From Rhodobium gokarnense (GTDB lineage Bacteria; Pseudomonadota; Alphaproteobacteria; Rhizobiales; Rhodobiaceae): a stretch of 64,000 nt of DNA. The position numbers and the translations under genes are program-made. Under the pieces are notes generated by a model that was not told the DNA's origin, ran no database searches, and saw nothing but the letters and a program-made list of their open reading frames with translations. Shown here piece by piece: positions 1 through 7,563 of the stretch (the first letter of the stretch is position 1; each line of letters opens with the position of its first letter). The stretch spans positions 444,501 to 508,500 of the forward strand of contig NZ_JAOQNS010000003.1 in assembly GCF_025961475.1 (NCBI RefSeq). The letters are read 5' to 3'.

Positions 1-72
1 AAGAAGACGTCGCTCTTGCCGGCCGCCATCAATGGCGGCCGCGTTGCGTTGGGGGAGCGCCTAGCGGCGTAA
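1..72 (+). CDS. Possible 3' end of an upstream gene (partial)
   Basis: Frame 1 is open from the first base of the window to a TAA at 70-72. It encodes about 23 residues that I do not recognise. The stop codon lies in the loop of a hairpin that could be a terminator, which fits a gene end. An open frame this short is expected by chance in GC-rich DNA, so this is only a suggestion. Confidence 0.25.
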   Translation, partial: KKTSLLPAAINGGRVALGERLAA

Positions 73-95
73 CGCCGCTCTCCTTTGTCCTTTTG
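63..95 (+). terminator. Hairpin with pyrimidine-rich tail
   Basis: A 7-bp inverted repeat (63-69 with 73-79) has a TAA loop and is followed by a run rich in C and T ending in TTTT. A second perfect 9-bp inverted repeat lies at 21-29/32-40. Together they could end the transcript entering from the left. The T tract is interrupted, so intrinsic termination is not certain. Confidence 0.35.
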
Positions 96-979
96 AGATG
101 GCCGCGGTGTTCCGGACCGTCTCTGGGCCGGCACGACGGCCGATCGCTTTCTCAACCCATCCTTATTTTTGTACACGTATTAGTTGAAGTGCGTGCCGCG
201 CCGCATCGAGGGTGCAGGCGCGCAAAAATTCCCGTTCCGGCACGAAAAGGTTAACGACGTTAAACCCGGCGCCGAGAGCTGCTGTTGCCGCCGATCCATA
301 TCTCGTGGGTCGCGACGAAATCCGGACAGATATCGTCGGGAACGAAGCCGAAACCGGGCGTAGAAAATGATTCGTGCCGGCTCCGTTCCCCTCCCGGTCC
401 AACGGTTAACGACATTCGGACAATTCGAGCGACCTGGATAACCCTTTGTTCACCATGATTCTTTTTCGCGTAGCGGTAATCTGTTCCGTATCGGCACAGG
501 AGGGTTAACGACAGCGGCCAGGGGCGCGGAACGCCGCCCAGGCCGGCTCCCAGATATTGCGCCGGAACTTTCGCCGGCTACAAGATGGCGCCGGACCAAA
601 CCCGGAACACGCGATCTGAAGCGATTCGTCCATGCTGCGTTCCGCCCCTGATCGCTTCGTTAACCAATCGACGCCGCAAGCCCTTGGCGCCGTTAGGATT
701 TGCGCAAGGCGCGCACCTGCTTGACAGGCGGGGCCGCAAAAAGCGGAACGAATCCTGAATCTGTGTGAGTCAGCGATTCGCCCCCCTTTTGTTCAAGACT
801 CGTTCCGGTTGCGCGACGGATGCGCCGGAAAGCATGAGAGAGACAGACCGACCCGGAATGTGCTAGGGGCTTGGGGACGGGCTGGACGCCTCCACCGCTT
901 CTGCCGACAGGCGGCCGGACGTCGCATTGGCGGGGCGCTCCCTTGAAAACCTGAGACCGAGCGGAATACGAACATCCGG
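96..979. other. Long non-coding region upstream of the helicase gene
   Basis: I see no convincing gene in nearly 900 bases. The short open frames lack ribosome binding sites and recognisable products. The stretch contains three copies of a GTTAAC-centred repeat, a further GTTAACCA at 659-666 and two copies of AGCGATTCG (near 620 and 772). The promoter of the downstream helicase-hslR genes presumably lies near its right end; a TTGACA at 721-726 has no good -10 partner. Confidence 0.5.
249..512. repeat. Three dispersed GGTTAACGAC repeats
   Basis: The decamer GGTTAACGAC occurs at 249-258, 404-413 and 503-512, always in the same orientation. Each copy follows a C-rich TTCC/CCGG-type stretch, and the first is extended to a TTAA-N5-TTAA arrangement. 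GTTAAC-type half sites resemble part of the alphaproteobacterial CtrA consensus, but the usual N7 spacing is absent. Function is unknown. Confidence 0.5.
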
Positions 980-3900
980 ATGACCTTGAAAAGTGACGCG
1001 GCGCCGCTGCCGCGGTCGGTTCGGGCCCGCACCGTCACGGCCGTTCTCGGCCCGACCAATACCGGCAAGACCCACCTCGCCATCGAACGGATGATCGGCC
1101 ATGCGTCCGGCGTCATCGGTCTGCCGCTGCGCCTGCTCGCCCGCGAGGTCTATTCCCGCATCTGCACCCGCATCGGCGAGGACGCCGTCGCGCTGATCAC
1201 CGGCGAGGAAAAGATCGTCCCGCCGCAACCGCGCTACTATGTCTGCACCGTCGAGGCGATGCCGCGCGAGACCGACGCCGATTTCGTCGCCATCGACGAG
1301 GTCCAGCTTGCCGCCGATTTCGAGCGCGGCCGCGTCTTCACCGACCGCATCCTGAACCTCAGGGGCCAGAGCGAGACGCTGCTGCTCGGCGCCGCCACCG
1401 TCCGCGGCCTCCTGGAACGGCTGCTGCCGGGCCTCAACGTCATCACCCGGCCGCGCATGTCGGTGCTGGCCTATGCCGGCGCCAAGAAGATCACGCGCCT
1501 GCCGGCCCGCTCCGCCGTCGTCGCCTTTTCCTCCGACGAGGTCTACGGCATCGCCGAGCTGATCCGCCGCCAGCGGGGCGGCGCCGCCGTCGTCCTCGGT
1601 GCGCTATCACCGCGCACCCGCAACGCCCAGGTCGCCCTGTTCCAGTCCGGCGAGGTGGAGTTCCTGGTCGCCACCGACGCCATCGGCATGGGCCTCAACC
1701 TCGACGTCGACCACGTGGCGTTCGCCGCCAACCGCAAGTTCGACGGCTACCAGTACCGCCCACTGACGCCGGCCGAACTCGGCCAGATCGCCGGCCGCGC
1801 CGGCCGCCACACCCGCGACGGCACCTTCGGCGTCACCGGCCGGGTCGATCCCTTCGACGACGATCTGGTCGAATCGCTGGAGAACCATGCCTTCCTGCCG
1901 GTGCGCACCCTGCAATGGCGGAATTCCGCGCTCGATTTCGCCAGCGTCGACGCGCTGCGCGCCTCGCTCGACGTGACGCCGAAAGAAGAGGGCCTGACCC
2001 GCGCGCCCCCCGGGACCGACCTCATCTCACTGGAATACGCCCTGCGCGACGACGACACCGCGACGATGGCCGCCGACGAGCGCCGCGTCCGGCTGCTCTG
2101 GGACGTCTGCCAGGTGCCCGACTATCGCAAGATCGCGCCGGCCAACCACGCCGAGCTGATCACCACCCTCTACGGCTATCTCGCCCGCGAGGGACGCATC
2201 GGCGACGACTGGTTTGCCGGCCAGATCGCGTTCGCAGACCGCATGGACGGCGACATCGATGCATTGTCCAATCGCATCGCGCATATTAGGACATGGACTT
2301 ATGTCGCCAACCGTCCGGGCTGGCTGCGCGATCCGGTGCATTGGCAGGAACGCACCCGAGACATCGAGGACCGTTTGTCCGATGCCCTGCATGAAAAACT
2401 CACCCAGCGTTTCGTCGACCGGCGAACCAGCGTGTTAATGAGGCGACTCCGGGAAAAGGCCATGCTCGAAGCTGAGATCAACCAGACCGGCGACGTGACC
2501 GTCGAGGGACAGCATGTCGGTCTTCTTCACGGGTTCCGGTTCACCCCGGACCCGAACGCCAACGGCTCGGAGATGAAAGCTCTGAGGGCCGCCGCCCAGC
2601 AGGCCCTGGCGAGCGAGATCGTCGCCCGCGCCGAGCGGCTGGAAAAAGCGCCGAACGAGGACATCGTGCTGACCGACGAGGGGGCGCTGCGCTGGCGCGG
2701 CGAACTGGTCGGCAGGCTCGCCGCCTCCGACGACGTTCTGAAGCCCCAGGTCGTCGTGCTCGCCGACGAGCAGCTCAACGGCGCCCACCGCGACATGGTC
2801 CAGAAGCGCCTCGACCTGTTCACAGGCCAGACCATCGAAACGCTCCTGAAGCCGCTGGTCGACCTGCGCGACGCCGCCGACATCACCGGCCTGTCGCGCG
2901 GCATCGCGTTCCGGCTGGTGGAGAATCTCGGCACGGTCGAGCGCCCGGAAGTGGCCGAGGACGTGCGCCAGCTCGACCAGGAGGCCCGTGCGGTCCTGCG
3001 CCGCTACGGCGTGCGCTTCGGCGCCTACCACATCTACCTGCCGGCCCTCCTGAAGCCGGCGCCGAGCCGCCTTATCGTCCAGCTCTGGGCGCTGAAGAAC
3101 GCCGACGACGAGACGCCCGGTCTCGTGGAACTGCCGCAGCTGTCCGCCTCCGGCCGCACCTCGGTGCCGGTCGACAAGGAGATCCCGGCGACCATCTACC
3201 GCCTCGTCGGCTTCAAGCCCTGCGGCGAGCGCGCCGTACGCATCGACATCCTGGAGCGCCTGGCGGACCTTACCCGTCCGCTGATCGGCTGGCGCCCCAA
3301 TCCCGCCGCCGGCGAGCCGCCGGAGGGCGCGATCCCGGAAGGCGGCGGCTTTACCGTGACGGTCGCCATGACCTCGCTGCTCGGCTGTTCCGGCGAGGAC
3401 TTCGCGTCGATCCTGACCGCCCTCGGCTACCGCCGCGAGCGCCGCACCGTCGAACCGCAAGCGCCGAAGGAGCCCTCAGAGCCGGCAGCCGCATCTGACG
3501 CACCGGCCGAGGAGACCGCTGCCGCCGGAGACGCTCCGGGAAAAGCGGAGGGCCCGGCCACGGAAGCACCGTCCGAAGCCGCGCCGGAGACGCCGGAAGC
3601 GGCACGCACGGAAACGCCTGCAGGCGAGACGGCCGCCGCCGAGGCCACGGAGCCGACCGCTCCCGCCGAGGAGACGGCCACTGACGAGGCAACGGCCGAA
3701 AAAGCCGAGCCGGCGTCCGCCGACACCGAAGAGCCGGCAGAGCCCGCGCCCGACACCGCAACGCCGGAGGAACCCGCAGCGGCCGAAGAGGCCGCGGCGG
3801 AAAGCGCCGAGCCCGAGCCGGCGCCTGCGGATGCAACGTCCGAAGAAACCGCATCCGCAGAAGGCACGGTCGAAGCCGCTGCCGAGGCCCCCTCCGAACC

Positions 3901-4309
3901 GGCTGCCGAAGCGGCCCCCGCTTCCGAGGAACCGCAGATCGTCGAGATCTGGCGCCCGAGCCGCGGCAACCGCCACGGCAAGGGCAAGCCCGGCCGCCAT
4001 CGCGGCAAGCGCGGCGAGGCCGGTGAGCGCCAGGCCGGCGGCGAACGCCAGCGCGGCGACGGGCCGGAGGGTGCCGGCGACGGCAAGGGCGCGCGCCATC
4101 GCCACCGCAAGGGCAAGCCCGGTGGTGGCGGCCCGAATCGGGGTGGTCCGGATCGCGGTGGCCCGAATCGCGGTGGTCCCGGCCGCGGCGACGGCGGACC
4201 GTCCAAGCCGCGCGAGCGCCGGCCGGAAAAGCAGCCGGACCCGGATTCGCCCTTTGCTGCCCTCGCCGCCCTGAAAAAGAACCTGGAGAAGCAGAACGAC
4301 AAGGGCTGA
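980..4309 (+). CDS. SUV3-like DExH helicase with long low-complexity tail
   Basis: This is a superfamily 2 ATP-dependent RNA/DNA helicase of the SUV3/MgpS-related group found in alphaproteobacteria. It has a Walker A motif GPTNTGKT at residues 24-31, a DEVQ Walker B box at 106-109 and a QIAGRAGRH motif VI near residue 270. The helicase core and its C-terminal domains run to about residue 825. Then comes an Ala/Glu/Pro-rich acidic stretch (about 830-985), followed by a strongly basic Gly/Arg/Lys-rich tail to residue 1109 with repeated NRGGP/DRGGP units, as in RNA-binding RGG tails. The hslR gene follows after 7 bases, so the two are probably co-transcribed and act in RNA metabolism. The substrate is not known. 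Confidence 0.85.
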   Translation: MTLKSDAAPLPRSVRARTVTAVLGPTNTGKTHLAIERMIGHASGVIGLPLRLLAREVYSRICTRIGEDAVALITGEEKIVPPQPRYYVCTVEAMPRETDADFVAIDEVQLAADFERGRVFTDRILNLRGQSETLLLGAATVRGLLERLLPGLNVITRPRMSVLAYAGAKKITRLPARSAVVAFSSDEVYGIAELIRRQRGGAAVVLGALSPRTRNAQVALFQSGEVEFLVATDAIGMGLNLDVDHVAFAANRKFDGYQYRPLTPAELGQIAGRAGRHTRDGTFGVTGRVDPFDDDLVESLENHAFLPVRTLQWRNSALDFASVDALRASLDVTPKEEGLTRAPPGTDLISLEYALRDDDTATMAADERRVRLLWDVCQVPDYRKIAPANHAELITTLYGYLAREGRIGDDWFAGQIAFADRMDGDIDALSNRIAHIRTWTYVANRPGWLRDPVHWQERTRDIEDRLSDALHEKLTQRFVDRRTSVLMRRLREKAMLEAEINQTGDVTVEGQHVGLLHGFRFTPDPNANGSEMKALRAAAQQALASEIVARAERLEKAPNEDIVLTDEGALRWRGELVGRLAASDDVLKPQVVVLADEQLNGAHRDMVQKRLDLFTGQTIETLLKPLVDLRDAADITGLSRGIAFRLVENLGTVERPEVAEDVRQLDQEARAVLRRYGVRFGAYHIYLPALLKPAPSRLIVQLWALKNADDETPGLVELPQLSASGRTSVPVDKEIPATIYRLVGFKPCGERAVRIDILERLADLTRPLIGWRPNPAAGEPPEGAIPEGGGFTVTVAMTSLLGCSGEDFASILTALGYRRERRTVEPQAPKEPSEPAAASDAPAEETAAAGDAPGKAEGPATEAPSEAAPETPEAARTETPAGETAAAEATEPTAPAEETATDEATAEKAEPASADTEEPAEPAPDTATPEEPAAAEEAAAESAEPEPAPADATSEETASAEGTVEAAAEAPSEPAAEAAPASEEPQIVEIWRPSRGNRHGKGKPGRHRGKRGEAGERQAGGERQRGDGPEGAGDGKGARHRHRKGKPGGGGPNRGGPDRGGPNRGGPGRGDGGPSKPRERRPEKQPDPDSPFAALAALKKNLEKQNDKG

Positions 4310-4316
4310 TCGGGAG

Positions 4317-4742
4317 ATGGCGGACACGGGACCCGAAGCCACGGGCGGTGCGGAGGCCGGCAACGCGCGTCTGCGGATCGACAAGTGGCTGTGGTTCGCC
4401 CGGGTGGTGAAGACCCGCACCCTGGCCCAGAAGCTCGCCGTCTCCGGCCGCGTGCGCAAAAACCGCGAGAAGATTTCGAGCGCCAGCGAGACCGTGAGGC
4501 CCGGCGACGTCCTCACCATCACCCTGGAGCGCCAGGTCAAGGTGCTGCGCATCCTCGGCCTTGGCGAGCGCCGCGGCCCGGCCCCGGAAGCGCAAAAACT
4601 CTACGAGGACCTCAGCCCGCCGGTGGTCAAGCGCCCGCGCGAGGAACGGCCCCTGCCGCCCGGCCAGCGCGAGCACGGCGCCGGCCGTCCGACCAAGCGC
4701 GAACGGCGCCGCATCGACGCGTTTCGCCATGGCGACGACTGA
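4317..4742 (+). CDS. hslR: S4-domain RNA-binding protein, Hsp15-like
   Basis: A 141-residue protein with an S4 RNA-binding domain at about residues 18-75 (RIDKWLWFARVVKTRTLAQK is the typical opening) and a basic C-terminal extension rich in Arg and Lys. Hsp15/HslR proteins bind 50S subunits that carry stalled nascent chains and help recycle them. The gene starts 7 bases after the helicase stop, with GGGAG just upstream, and is therefore likely in the same operon. The assignment to the family is firm; the specific Hsp15 role is inferred. Confidence 0.85.
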   Translation: MADTGPEATGGAEAGNARLRIDKWLWFARVVKTRTLAQKLAVSGRVRKNREKISSASETVRPGDVLTITLERQVKVLRILGLGERRGPAPEAQKLYEDLSPPVVKRPREERPLPPGQREHGAGRPTKRERRRIDAFRHGDD

Positions 4743-4877
4743 AGCTGGAACCATTGAAAAAAATCAGCCTGCCTGCGGCGCGGCGCCGCTTGCGCTGGCG
4801 CCCCGATCGGGCTAGTCAGACCAGCGAAGCATGCCCAAAGGTGCATATCGAACGCCGAATATCTGGAGACCGACGCA

Positions 4878-5216
4878 ATGACCTATGTCGTCATAGATAA
4901 CTGCATTAAATGCAAATACACCGATTGCGTCGAGGTCTGTCCCGTGGACTGTTTCTACGAGGGCGAGAACATGCTGGTGATCCATCCGGACGAGTGCATC
5001 GACTGCGGCGTCTGCGAGCCGGAATGCCCGGCCGAGGCGATCAAGCCCGACACCGAGCCGGACCTTGAGAAGTGGGTCGCGCTGAACGCCGAATATGCCG
5101 AAAAATGGCCGAACCTGACGGCCAAGAAGGATCAGATGCCGGAGGCCGAAAAATTCGACGGCATGGAAGGCAAGCTTGAGAAATATTTCTCGCCGGAAGC
5201 CGGCGAAGGCGACTGA
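4878..5216 (+). CDS. fdxA: 7Fe-type ferredoxin FdxA
   Basis: A 112-residue bacterial ferredoxin with the cysteine pattern of seven-iron proteins. Cys9, Cys17 and Cys50 fit a [3Fe-4S] cluster, and Cys21, Cys40, Cys43 and Cys46 fit a [4Fe-4S] cluster. The remaining half is the acidic C-terminal extension usual in alphaproteobacterial FdxA. It carries electrons in the cytoplasm; the partner cannot be told from sequence. It lies 135 bases after hslR and before carD, an arrangement familiar from Rhizobiales. The start has GGAG in its leader. Confidence 0.93.
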   Translation: MTYVVIDNCIKCKYTDCVEVCPVDCFYEGENMLVIHPDECIDCGVCEPECPAEAIKPDTEPDLEKWVALNAEYAEKWPNLTAKKDQMPEAEKFDGMEGKLEKYFSPEAGEGD

Positions 5217-5355
5217 TCGCGCCGCCCCGGCGCCGCCGGCCCGCTCCCGGAGCGGGCGTAAACGATACCGGACGCATTCGAGTCAATTTCACCGGCCAAG
5301 CGTCCTGAAGGTTTAACCGAGCTGTCACAAGGGCTTTGTGGCAGTGCGGAATCCC

Positions 5356-5383
5356 TTGAATTTTCCTTAATTTGTGCTATCTT
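5356..5383 (+). promoter_or_regulatory. Sigma-70-type promoter candidate upstream of carD
   Basis: TTGAAT (5356-5361) and TATCTT (5378-5383) are separated by 16 bases in an AT-rich patch. The predicted start would be near 5390, only about 30 bases before a strong intrinsic terminator. The transcript is therefore either a very short RNA or an attenuated carD leader. Confidence 0.45.
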
Positions 5384-5417
5384 GAATACACAGTCGGAAT
5401 TCGGCTGCCTTTCTCCC

Positions 5418-5439
5418 CCTCCAGAAGGAGGTTTTTTTT
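5418..5439 (+). terminator. Intrinsic terminator in the carD leader
   Basis: A CCTCC-AGAA-GGAGG stem-loop (5418-5431) is followed directly by eight T residues. It is about 200 bases beyond fdxA and 260 before carD, so it may end fdxA read-through or attenuate transcription from the promoter candidate immediately upstream. Confidence 0.7.
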
Positions 5440-5698
5440 GGCCGTTGCTTCAAGGGAGCGACAGTGACGATGTCGTGTCTGCTGCAACCGACCGGACTTG
5501 GAAGGCAGGTCTTTTTCTCCTTTCGGCTGATCAATCGGCGCTAGGGCTCCAGGTGCCGCGCGGGCTTTTCGGCCCGGGCGACGAACACCGGGTTCCGCTC
5601 CCCGAAGCGCCGCAATAGCTGCGCGGCCCATGCGGCGGCCGCAGCAGCCCGAAGTCGGCAAAATCGCCGCCGACCAACGCGCAGGAGTTACCAAGCGT

Positions 5699-6274
5699 AT
5701 GGCATCCACCGCCAAGAAGAACATGCAGCGTCAGGGTTTCAAGACCAACGAGTACATTGTCTATCCCGCTCACGGCGTCGGCCAGATCACGGCCATCGAG
5801 GAGCAGGAAGTTGCCGGCATGTCGCTGGAACTGTTCGTGATCAATTTCGAAAAAGACAAGATGACGTTGCGGGTGCCGATCACCAAGATTTCCAATGTCG
5901 GCATGCGCAAGCTGGCAGACGCCAAGCAGGTCGACAAGGCCCTTGAGACCGTCCGCGGCCGCGCCCGCGTCAAGCGCACCATGTGGAGCCGCCGCGCCCA
6001 GGAATACGAGGCCAAGATCAATTCCGGCGACCTCATCGCCATCGCCGAGGTGGTCCGCGACCTCTATCGCTCCGACACCCAGCCCGAGCAGTCCTACTCC
6101 GAGCGTCAGCTCTACGAGGCTGCCCTCGACCGCATGGCCCGCGAGATTTCCGCCGTCAACCGGATCTCCGAGACCGAGGCTATCCGCGAGATCGAGCAGA
6201 ACCTTGCCAAGGGCCCCAAGCGCGGCCGCAAGGGCGAGGAAGAGGGCGAGGACGAGCAGGAAGAAGCCGCCTGA
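5699..6274 (+). CDS. carD: CarD family RNA polymerase-binding regulator
   Basis: The 191-residue product has an N-terminal CarD/TRCF-RID-like Tudor fold (residues about 10-70, including NEYIVYPAHGVGQI) that binds the RNA polymerase beta subunit. A helical DNA-binding domain and an acidic Glu-rich C-terminus follow. CarD proteins stabilise open promoter complexes, notably at rRNA promoters. I chose the ATG at 5699 because AGGAG lies 11 bases upstream and alphaproteobacterial homologues begin with MASTAKKN-like sequence. A longer frame from 5630 adds an N-terminus with no family counterpart. It is followed by a strong terminator. Confidence 0.92.
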   Translation: MASTAKKNMQRQGFKTNEYIVYPAHGVGQITAIEEQEVAGMSLELFVINFEKDKMTLRVPITKISNVGMRKLADAKQVDKALETVRGRARVKRTMWSRRAQEYEAKINSGDLIAIAEVVRDLYRSDTQPEQSYSERQLYEAALDRMAREISAVNRISETEAIREIEQNLAKGPKRGRKGEEEGEDEQEEAA

Positions 6275-6324
6275 CGGTCATGTCATCGGCCGGGCGACCC
6301 GGCCGCACAGCTCGAAAAATATAT

Positions 6325-6360
6325 GCGGGGGCCGGGAACCAAACCGGCCCCCGCTTTTTT
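6325..6360 (+). terminator. Intrinsic terminator of carD
   Basis: A perfect 11-bp GC-rich stem (6325-6335 with 6344-6354) and an 8-base loop are followed by six T residues at 6355-6360. It lies 50 bases after the carD stop and isolates carD from rpoH. Confidence 0.93.
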
Positions 6361-6402
6361 CATCTTTATGGAGGGTTGCGTCCGTGCTATACGGGAATCC
6401 GC

Positions 6403-6427
6403 ATGCGTGATTATACGTATGCGTGAT
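6403..6427 (+). promoter_or_regulatory. ATGCGTGAT direct repeat upstream of rpoH
   Basis: ATGCGTGAT occurs at 6403-6411 and 6419-6427, a 16-base period. A partly inverted copy (GACGCAT, 6434-6440) follows, about 70-110 bases before the rpoH start. It could be a regulator site or overlap the rpoH promoter. No GGAAC/CGTT EcfG-type promoter was visible. Confidence 0.35.
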
Positions 6428-6511
6428 CCGACGGACGCATTTCTACGTAAGATCATATGGTCGCGCCCTCCCACGCGACGTGATCGGCCCCGGCGGATAG
6501 GAGATTGAACC

Positions 6512-7381
6512 ATGCGAAAGCCAGTTAGCCCAAGACGCCAGTTCGTCAAGGCGGCTATGGCCGCCCCCTATCTCACCAAGGAAGAGGAACAGTCCCTCGC
6601 CGTGCGCTGGCGCGACGACAAGGACCAGCAAGCCCTCCACAAGCTGACCTCCGCTCACATGCGCCTGGTCATCGCCCTTGCCGCCAAGTTCCGCCATTTC
6701 GGCCTGTCGATGAACGACCTCATCCAGGAGGGCCATGTCGGCCTCCTGGAAGCGGCCGCCCGCTTCGAGCCGGAACGGGACGTGCGCTTCTCCACCTACG
6801 CCACCTGGTGGATCCGCGCCTCGATCCAGGACCACGTGCTGCGCAACTGGTCGATCGTGCGCGGCGGCACCTCCTCGGCCCAGAAGGCGCTGTTCTTCAA
6901 CCTGCGCCGCCTGCGCGCCAAAATCGCTGTCAGCGGCCAGTCCGAGCCCGACAAGGACGCCTATGAGGAGATCGCCATGGCGGTCGGCGTCTCGCGCAAG
7001 GACGTGGAGCTGATGGATTCGCGCCTGTCCGGCCCGGACATGTCGCTCAACGCCCCGGTCATCGAGTCCGACGGCAACAGCGCCGACCGCCAGGACTTCC
7101 TGGTCAGCGACGGCCCGCTGCCGGACGAGACGGTCGGCTCGGAGATCGACAAGGAGCGCCGCTCCCAGTGGCTCGGCTCGGCCCTGACCGTCCTCAGCGA
7201 GCGCGAACTGAAGATCGTCAGCGAGCGCCGGCTCACCGAAGAGGGCGCGACGCTGGAAAGCCTCGGCGCCAAGCTCGGCATCTCCAAGGAGCGCGTGCGC
7301 CAGATCGAGGCCCGCGCACTTGAGAAGCTGCGCGCCGCGCTGTTGCAGGAAAATGCGGACCCGGCCGCCTTCGTCGGCTGA
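6512..7381 (+). CDS. rpoH: RNA polymerase sigma-32 type factor (RpoH)
   Basis: A 289-residue heat-shock/stress sigma factor. Region 2 (about residues 45-120) has the DLIQEGHVGLLEAAARFEP and STYATWWIRASIQDHVLRNW blocks used for core binding and -10 recognition. The RpoH box appears as QKALFFNLRRLR just after it. Region 4 has a helix-turn-helix at about 249-275 (LGAKLGISKERVRQIEARAL). Many Rhizobiales carry two RpoH paralogues; the position next to carD/fdxA and the variant RpoH box suggest the RpoH2 type, but one sequence cannot settle that. It has its own promoter region after the carD terminator. Confidence 0.92.
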   Translation: MRKPVSPRRQFVKAAMAAPYLTKEEEQSLAVRWRDDKDQQALHKLTSAHMRLVIALAAKFRHFGLSMNDLIQEGHVGLLEAAARFEPERDVRFSTYATWWIRASIQDHVLRNWSIVRGGTSSAQKALFFNLRRLRAKIAVSGQSEPDKDAYEEIAMAVGVSRKDVELMDSRLSGPDMSLNAPVIESDGNSADRQDFLVSDGPLPDETVGSEIDKERRSQWLGSALTVLSERELKIVSERRLTEEGATLESLGAKLGISKERVRQIEARALEKLRAALLQENADPAAFVG

Positions 7382-7384
7382 CCT

Positions 7385-7488
7385 AAAGCGCTTTCCCAAA
7401 AAGTTGATAGACTTTTTGGATAAGAAATCGCGTCAAAACAAAAACCTAAAGCATGTTGCGTGTTTCATAAAAAACGCAACATGCTTTA
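7385..7488. repeat. Rhizobial-type intergenic palindromic mosaic
   Basis: The block combines AAAGCGCTTT (7385-7394), a 9-bp hairpin (7396-7404 with 7411-7419) and a perfect 15-bp stem (7447-7461 with 7474-7488) with a 12-base loop. The words AAAGCGCTTT, AAAAGTTGATAGACTTTTT and TAAAGCATGTTGCG are typical of dispersed intergenic repeats in Rhizobiales. It lies between rpoH and its terminator and codes for nothing. Confidence 0.8.
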
Positions 7489-7516
7489 GAATTCCATTTG
7501 TCGACCGAAAACGGAA

Positions 7517-7544
7517 AACGCGCCGGAGACGGCGCGTTTTTTTT
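7517..7544 (+). terminator. Intrinsic terminator of rpoH (possibly bidirectional)
   Basis: AACGCGCC (7517-7524) pairs with GGCGCGTT (7531-7538) and is followed by a run of eight T (7537-7544). On the other strand the same stem is followed by TTTTCCGTTTT, so it may also end the convergent protease gene. Confidence 0.88.
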
Positions 7545-7563
7545 GGCCGGAGCGCTGCCCGCC

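Larger units (their letters stand above)
5217..5698. other. Non-coding region between fdxA and carD
   Basis: This stretch of 482 bases holds a GC-rich hairpin just after fdxA (5239-5257, no T tract), a promoter-like pair at 5356-5383 and an intrinsic terminator at 5418-5439. A leader of about 260 bases to the carD start follows. I see no convincing gene. The open frame at 5382-5618 crosses the terminator and has no recognisable product. Confidence 0.55.

Noticed and set aside
96-979. Chromosome replication origin because of GTTAAC repeats
   Set aside because: No DnaA-box cluster, no AT-rich unwinding region and no hemE, dnaA or parAB neighbours.
5382-5618. 78-residue gene between fdxA and carD
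   Set aside because: The frame crosses a strong intrinsic terminator with T8, lacks a Shine-Dalgarno sequence and has no recognisable product.
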